From: Bacteroidota bacterium
GTDB taxonomy: Bacteria; Bacteroidota; Ignavibacteria; SZUA-365; JAADGX01
Direction of reading: 5' to 3'
NCBI GenBank assembly: GCA_024276335.1
Contig: JAJRXL010000065.1
Coordinates: 1-9,836, forward strand
DNA length: 9,836 bases
Positions 7,113 to 9,836 of the stretch are shown here, piece by piece (position 1 is the stretch's first letter; each line of letters starts with the position of its first letter). The position numbers and the translations under genes are program-made. The notes below the pieces were generated by a model. It had not been told where the DNA came from and did no database searches. It worked only from the letters and a program-made list of their open reading frames with translations.

Positions 7113-7592
7113 ATGAATGAAAAGAATGAAAATATACCGGAGAACAGCAACAAAGGTGGTGGGGGCATCCCACGTCGATCGGTTCTGGAATTTCTCCTCA
7201 GCTTTTCAGCCAGTGCCGTCGTTCTGTCTATCATTTATCCCGTGGTGAAATACCTTATACCTCCGAAAAGCAGGGAGCCGGTTACGAATCTTGTAAAAGC
7301 GGCAAAGGTTGGCGACCTGAAACCAAACAGTGGATTGATTTTCCGATTCGGGAATGAGCCTGGTATTCTGATCGATACACCACAGGGCGAATTAAAAGCA
7401 TTTACCGCGGTCTGCACTCATTTGGGGTGCACGGTGCAGTATCGCCCCGATCTCCAGCACATATGGTGCGCGTGCCACAATGGCCATTATAACTTGAACG
7501 GTATCAATATCGCCGGGCCGCCACCAAGACCGCTTGAAGAATACGACGTTCTGGTAAAAGGTGATGAGATTTTTGCGCAAAAACGTCAATGA
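7113..7592 (+). CDS. Rieske [2Fe-2S] protein with N-terminal Tat-like membrane anchor, orphan
   Basis: This 159-residue protein begins with PRRSVLEFLL (R21-R22), resembling the twin-arginine signal-anchor of bc1/b6f Rieske subunits, followed by one hydrophobic helix (about 24-45). The soluble part carries both cluster boxes, CTHLGC and CACHNGH, which give two Cys and two His ligands plus the two extra cysteines that form the disulfide in high-potential Rieske proteins. The second box lacks the usual CPCHGS wording. I chose ATG 7113 with GAGAAAG just upstream; an in-frame TTG at 7101 would add four residues. It follows the PII-like gene by 45 bases, with no terminator between them, so it should share the sigma-54 transcript. 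No cytochrome b or c gene accompanies it, so a bc1 complex cannot be claimed. It probably faces the periplasm and transfers electrons; the partner is unknown. Confidence 0.9.
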   Translation: MNEKNENIPENSNKGGGGIPRRSVLEFLLSFSASAVVLSIIYPVVKYLIPPKSREPVTNLVKAAKVGDLKPNSGLIFRFGNEPGILIDTPQGELKAFTAVCTHLGCTVQYRPDLQHIWCACHNGHYNLNGINIAGPPPRPLEEYDVLVKGDEIFAQKRQ

Positions 7593-7712
7593 AATGAGAT
7601 TAGGAAAATCCCGTCCTGCATTTCCGTGATTCATGTATAACGACGCGATGGGTCATGGTATCTGAAAGGAAATGAAAGAAACGAGAATAAACCATACGTA
7701 AGGAGAACAATC

Positions 7713-8087
7713 ATGAAAAAGACAATAATCATAGCGATGTTTGCAGCAGTTTTCGTCTTGTCAATTCCGGCAACTTCTATTGCGCAAAATGAATCGACCG
7801 GTGAAAAGGTATCCGGTAGTGCCGTGAAGCCGTCCGGTCACATGGGGATGATGATGGATGAAATTGCAGGAAACAAGCAGATGCGAATGCAAATGATGGA
7901 AAAAATGATGACACGGGCAAAAGGCGATACCTCGTCCATGATGCAGATGTGCATGGCGATGATGAAAGACAAGGATATGAGCCAAATGATGAAGAAAATG
8001 ATGCATGATTCGAAGAAAATGAAATGCCAAATGATGGACAAGGGAAGCAAGAAACATGAGCATTCGAATCATATGAAGAAGAAATGA
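7713..8087 (+). CDS. Secreted methionine-rich, probably Cu(I)/Ag(I)-binding protein
   Basis: This 124-residue protein has a clear signal peptide (KK at 2-3, a hydrophobic stretch 5-19, likely cleavage after A24 in TSIA-Q). The mature part is extraordinarily rich in methionine: 25 Met between residues 44 and 121, mostly as MM or MxM pairs, with Cys80, Cys105, several His (43, 98, 115, 117, 120) and many Lys. Such clusters bind soft metals like Cu(I) and Ag(I) in CusF, CopC and PcoE-like proteins, so periplasmic metal buffering is the likely role. I recognise no named domain; a mostly helical or disordered structure is likely. The ribosome site AAGGAG is strong, 7 bases before ATG 7713. The 120-base gap before it suggests its own promoter (TATAAC at 7636-7641 is a possible -10, without a good -35). 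A strong hairpin follows the gene. Confidence 0.82.
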   Translation: MKKTIIIAMFAAVFVLSIPATSIAQNESTGEKVSGSAVKPSGHMGMMMDEIAGNKQMRMQMMEKMMTRAKGDTSSMMQMCMAMMKDKDMSQMMKKMMHDSKKMKCQMMDKGSKKHEHSNHMKKK

Positions 8088-8099
8088 TGATGCGTCTTA

Positions 8100-8130
8100 G
8101 GGGTGCTGTTTCCGGGCGAGACGGCGCCCC
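8100..8130 (+). terminator. GC-rich hairpin after the Met-rich gene, possible terminator or attenuator
   Basis: Bases 8100-8112 pair with 8118-8130 to give a 13-bp stem with no bulge (four G-U pairs, outer GGGG/CCCC) around the loop CGGGC. It starts 13 bases after the Met-rich stop codon and ends 40 bases before the YHS start. No T run follows directly (CTGTCTATT), so it is not a classic intrinsic terminator. It may partly stop transcription or protect the upstream message, letting the small Met-rich protein be made in larger amounts than downstream proteins. Confidence 0.45.
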
Positions 8131-8170
8131 CTGTCTATTAAATAACATGTGCTTTAACAAGGAGAATGAC

Positions 8171-8389
8171 ATGCATAGAGACCCAGTCTGCGGAAAAAAA
8201 GTGAACCCGAATACGGCATACATGAAAGCAAGCTACGGGGGGAACGTTTACTACCTTTGCTGTCCTCTGTGCCAAAAGAACTTCGAAAGAGAACCTGAGA
8301 AGTATATTGAAAATGGCGCGGGAAGCAAGAAAAGGAAGTACCCGAAGCATCCAAGGAAGCACACGCGGCACCGGGGAAGAGGCGCATGA
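8171..8389 (+). CDS. Small stand-alone YHS-domain protein, probable metal binding
   Basis: This 72-residue protein is almost entirely a YHS/TRASH-like domain: DPVCGKKV at 4-11, the aromatic strand NVYYLCC, CPLC at 31-34 and the closing FEREPEKYI at 38-46. Cysteines 7, 30, 31 and 34 are candidate ligands. After residue 50 comes a strongly basic Lys/Arg/His tail of about 20 residues. The domain is often fused to, or encoded beside, copper P-type ATPases, and here a CopB-like ATPase lies 0.6 kb downstream, so delivery or sensing of copper in the cytoplasm is a reasonable inference. I start it at ATG 8171 because AAGGAG (8159-8164) is ideally placed. An in-frame ATG at 8084, overlapping the previous stop, would add 29 residues, but they run through the hairpin and do not look like protein of this family. 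Confidence 0.85.
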   Translation: MHRDPVCGKKVNPNTAYMKASYGGNVYYLCCPLCQKNFEREPEKYIENGAGSKKRKYPKHPRKHTRHRGRGA

Positions 8390-8502
8390 CCGTTACGAAG
8401 TGGGGCCTCGTGAGTCAAGGGGATCGTCCTGAGCATCACGGACGTCGATGCTTGAATCCTTTGACAGATAAGATGCTCATCAATCCGGAAGGTGTCACAT
8501 GA
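8386..8502 (+). CDS. Possible 38-residue ORF coupled to both neighbours
   Basis: An open frame of 38 codons starts at ATG 8386 inside an ATGA overlap with the YHS stop. It ends in an ATGA overlap with the DUF2231 start at 8499. A purine-rich stretch (GGGGAAGAGG, 8373-8382) precedes it at short spacing. The product is hydrophilic (MTVTKWGLVSQG at the start, LINPEGVT at the end), with a His pair and one Cys, no membrane helix and no family I recognise. An open stretch this long arises by chance in roughly one frame in six, so the exact double overlap is the main argument. It may merely carry ribosomes across to DUF2231. Confidence 0.25.
   Translation: MTVTKWGLVSQGDRPEHHGRRCLNPLTDKMLINPEGVT
8432..8452 (+). 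repeat. Short inverted repeat in the YHS-DUF2231 gap
   Basis: AGCATC (8432-8437) and GATGCT (8447-8452) are perfect 6-base inverted repeats around a 9-base centre that contains the palindrome GACGTC. It could form a weak hairpin. No T run follows, so it is not a terminator. The stretch otherwise holds only the small ORF described at 8386 and the DUF2231 ribosome site. Confidence 0.3.
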
Positions 8503-8963
8503 ATTTGCTCCATCCGATGATTATTCATTTCCCGATTGCATCTCTGTTGATCGCACTTGCGCTGGAAGGACTTTACGTGGTGACCAAGCGAGAGACCTTG
8601 AAATCATCCGCCGTGCTAATGTTGCATATTAGCGCACTGACTGCCATCTTTGCCGTGGTATCAGGGTACATTGCTTCGGATGCGCTTGGTCATGATGCGC
8701 CGGGGCATGACCTGGTTCATCAGCATCGCAACGTCATGTTGACCATGAGCATCATCCTTGTGATTCTCAGCGCCGTTGTGCTCAAGGTAAAAGAGATCCG
8801 TGAAGGGAGTCTCCGGAAATGGTTGTTTCCTGCTCTGCTGTTGGTGAGCGCGGTTCTCGTTTACGGTGCCGACATGGGAGGGCACATGGTGTTTGAAAAG
8901 GGGATTGGCGTCAAGACAGGCATCGTCAGTGAAGATCATCATAATTCTGATCACGATCATTGA
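8499..8963 (+). CDS. DUF2231 four-helix membrane protein with His-rich tail
   Basis: This 154-residue inner-membrane protein matches the DUF2231 family: the opening LLHPMIIHFPIA (H5, H10), an inner LGHDAPGHDLVHQHRN segment and the closing YGADMGGHMVFEKGIGV. Four hydrophobic helices lie at about 8-27, 36-60, 80-98 and 108-124. The tail ends in EDHHNSDHDH, with four His in the last eight residues. Start ATG 8499 follows GGAAGG by 6 bases. The family has no firm function that I can name. Its paired histidines in membrane helices suggest haem or metal binding, and these genes often occur among copper-resistance genes. Here it lies 54 bases before a CopB-like ATPase gene, so a role in copper redox or transport is plausible but unproven. 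Family call is good, function unknown. Confidence 0.85.
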   Translation: MNLLHPMIIHFPIASLLIALALEGLYVVTKRETLKSSAVLMLHISALTAIFAVVSGYIASDALGHDAPGHDLVHQHRNVMLTMSIILVILSAVVLKVKEIREGSLRKWLFPALLLVSAVLVYGADMGGHMVFEKGIGVKTGIVSEDHHNSDHDH

Positions 8964-9017
8964 CCGCCGGTTATGAACCGCGACTGTTTCATTTATAGTA
9001 TTTGAGAGGGTGTCAAA

Positions 9018-9836
9018 ATGAGCGAACGGAATTCACAGGACCAGCACGGCAATGCATCACATGCTCATCAAGGTCATGACCATCATGCCGTTCATGGCGC
9101 TGAACATGCCGGGCACACCGCCGACCATCAGCATCAGGATACGGGACATGAGGAAGGAAAGCATCATCAGCACTCCCATCATGATCATCATGCGCACATG
9201 GTAGAGGATTTTCGGAAGCGGTTTTGGATATCGCTTGTCCTGACTGTACCGATTCTTGTTCTCTCGCCGATGATCCAAGCATTGCTCGGCCTGGAGTTCC
9301 TGCAATTTGCGGGTGATATCTACGTCTCGTTTGCACTGTCCACACTCGTGTTTTTCTACGGCGGCTACCCGTTCCTAAAGGGCATCCTCGAAGAAACGAG
9401 GAAGAAAAGACCGGGGATGATGACGCTCATCGCGTTGGCGATCAGTGTCGCCTATTTCTATAGCACGGTGGTTGCCTTTGGTTTGTCCGGGAAGGTTTTT
9501 TTCTGGGAGCTCGCAACGTTGATCGACATCATGCTTCTGGGCCACTGGATTGAGATGAAATCTGTCATGGGCGCATCGCGTGCACTGGAGGAATTGGCCA
9601 AGTTGATGCCGTCTGCTGCACATCTGATCCATGAAGACGGCAGCGTTGAAGATGTGTCGTTGGAAAAGCTCGCGTCGGGCAATCGCGTCCTGGTTAAACC
9701 TGGTGAAAAAATTCCCGCCGACGGTGCGGTCGTTGAGGGAGAATCATCGGTGGATGAATCGATGCTTACGGGGGAATCGGTGCCGGTCATGAAGCGAACC
9801 GGCGCGACAGTAATCGGCGGCGGGATCAACGGGGAG
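9018..9836 (+). CDS. copB: CopB-like P1B-type copper ATPase, N-terminal part (3' truncated)
   Basis: The first 273 residues of a P-type metal ATPase are present; the frame stays open to the window end, and the phosphorylation site (DKTGT) and the TM6 metal motif lie beyond it. Start ATG 9018 follows GAGAGGG by 7 bases. Residues 10-60 hold 20 His with few Cys, the His-rich N-terminus typical of CopB (P1B-3) rather than the CxxC domains of CopA. Membrane helices follow at about 69-90, 98-118, 130-150 and 160-180. The segment LLGHWIEMKSVMGASRALEELAKLMPSAA and the actuator motif TGE (251-253, in SVDESMLTGES) are strong CopB markers. The enzyme should export Cu (Cu(II) or Cu(I)/Ag(I)) from cytoplasm to periplasm. 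A CPH motif in TM6 would confirm the subclass. Confidence 0.92.
   Translation, partial: MSERNSQDQHGNASHAHQGHDHHAVHGAEHAGHTADHQHQDTGHEEGKHHQHSHHDHHAHMVEDFRKRFWISLVLTVPILVLSPMIQALLGLEFLQFAGDIYVSFALSTLVFFYGGYPFLKGILEETRKKRPGMMTLIALAISVAYFYSTVVAFGLSGKVFFWELATLIDIMLLGHWIEMKSVMGASRALEELAKLMPSAAHLIHEDGSVEDVSLEKLASGNRVLVKPGEKIPADGAVVEGESSVDESMLTGESVPVMKRTGATVIGGGINGE

Noticed and set aside
7603..7619. Possible second sigma-54 site before the Met-rich gene
   Set aside because: GG and GC are 13 bases apart instead of 10 and neither flank fits the consensus.
8084..8170. Longer YHS start overlapping the Met-rich stop (ATGATGATG)
   Set aside because: The extension translates a hairpin and is not YHS-like; ATG 8171 has an ideal AAGGAG.
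8461..8466. Perfect TTGACA as a -35 box before DUF2231
   Set aside because: No acceptable -10 lies 15-19 bases downstream; the expected place reads TCCGGA, close to the ribosome site.
8968..8980. CGGTT-ATG-AACCG hairpin before the ATPase gene
   Set aside because: It is only 5 bp with a triloop and no T run, and is likely by chance.

Overview
The window carries a metal-efflux and copper/silver-handling gene cluster from a Gram-negative bacterium. The cell type follows from a tripartite RND pump (CusB/CusA type), a periplasmic Met-rich protein with a signal peptide, and a Tat-like Rieske protein. GC content is moderate and clearly lower around 6500-8090 than in the cusA part. The phylum cannot be assigned from the sequence alone; heavy use of an NtrC-type sigma-54 activator is only a loose hint. 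All genes seen lie on the + strand. No tRNA, rRNA, CRISPR array, transposase or integrase was seen.

Layout. (1) 1-3547: the 3' end of a cusB-like adaptor gene and a complete cusA-like RND transporter with the full Cu(I)/Ag(I) methionine triad. (2) 3548-3707: a gap with a strong GAAA-tetraloop hairpin and a dyad lying within a possible sigma-70 promoter. (3) 3708-6497: a membrane histidine kinase (almost no periplasmic loop, HAMP, PAS, HisKA, HATPase) and an NtrC-family response regulator (REC, AAA+, Fis HTH) with GAFTDA instead of GAFTGA. (4) 6498-6719: an AT-rich gap with a very good -24/-12 (sigma-54) promoter, TGGCAT-N5-TTGCA. (5) 6720-7592: a divergent PII-like protein followed at once by an orphan Rieske [2Fe-2S] protein. 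(6) 7713-8963: a secreted Met-rich protein, a small YHS protein, a possible 38-codon coupled ORF and a DUF2231 membrane protein. (7) 9018 to the end: the N-terminal part of a CopB-like P1B-type ATPase with 20 histidines in its first 60 residues.

How they may work together (inference): CusBA would expel Cu(I)/Ag(I) across both membranes. The CopB-like ATPase would move copper from cytoplasm to periplasm, with the Met-rich protein, the YHS protein and possibly DUF2231 as buffering or redox partners. The two-component system, resembling ZraSR in design, probably switches on the PII-Rieske transcript through the sigma-54 promoter. The PII-like/Rieske pair is the least explained part. The PII protein aligns without gaps to E. 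coli GlnB from memory, but has lost the usual 2-oxoglutarate ligands, and the Rieske protein has no cytochrome b gene beside it in the window.
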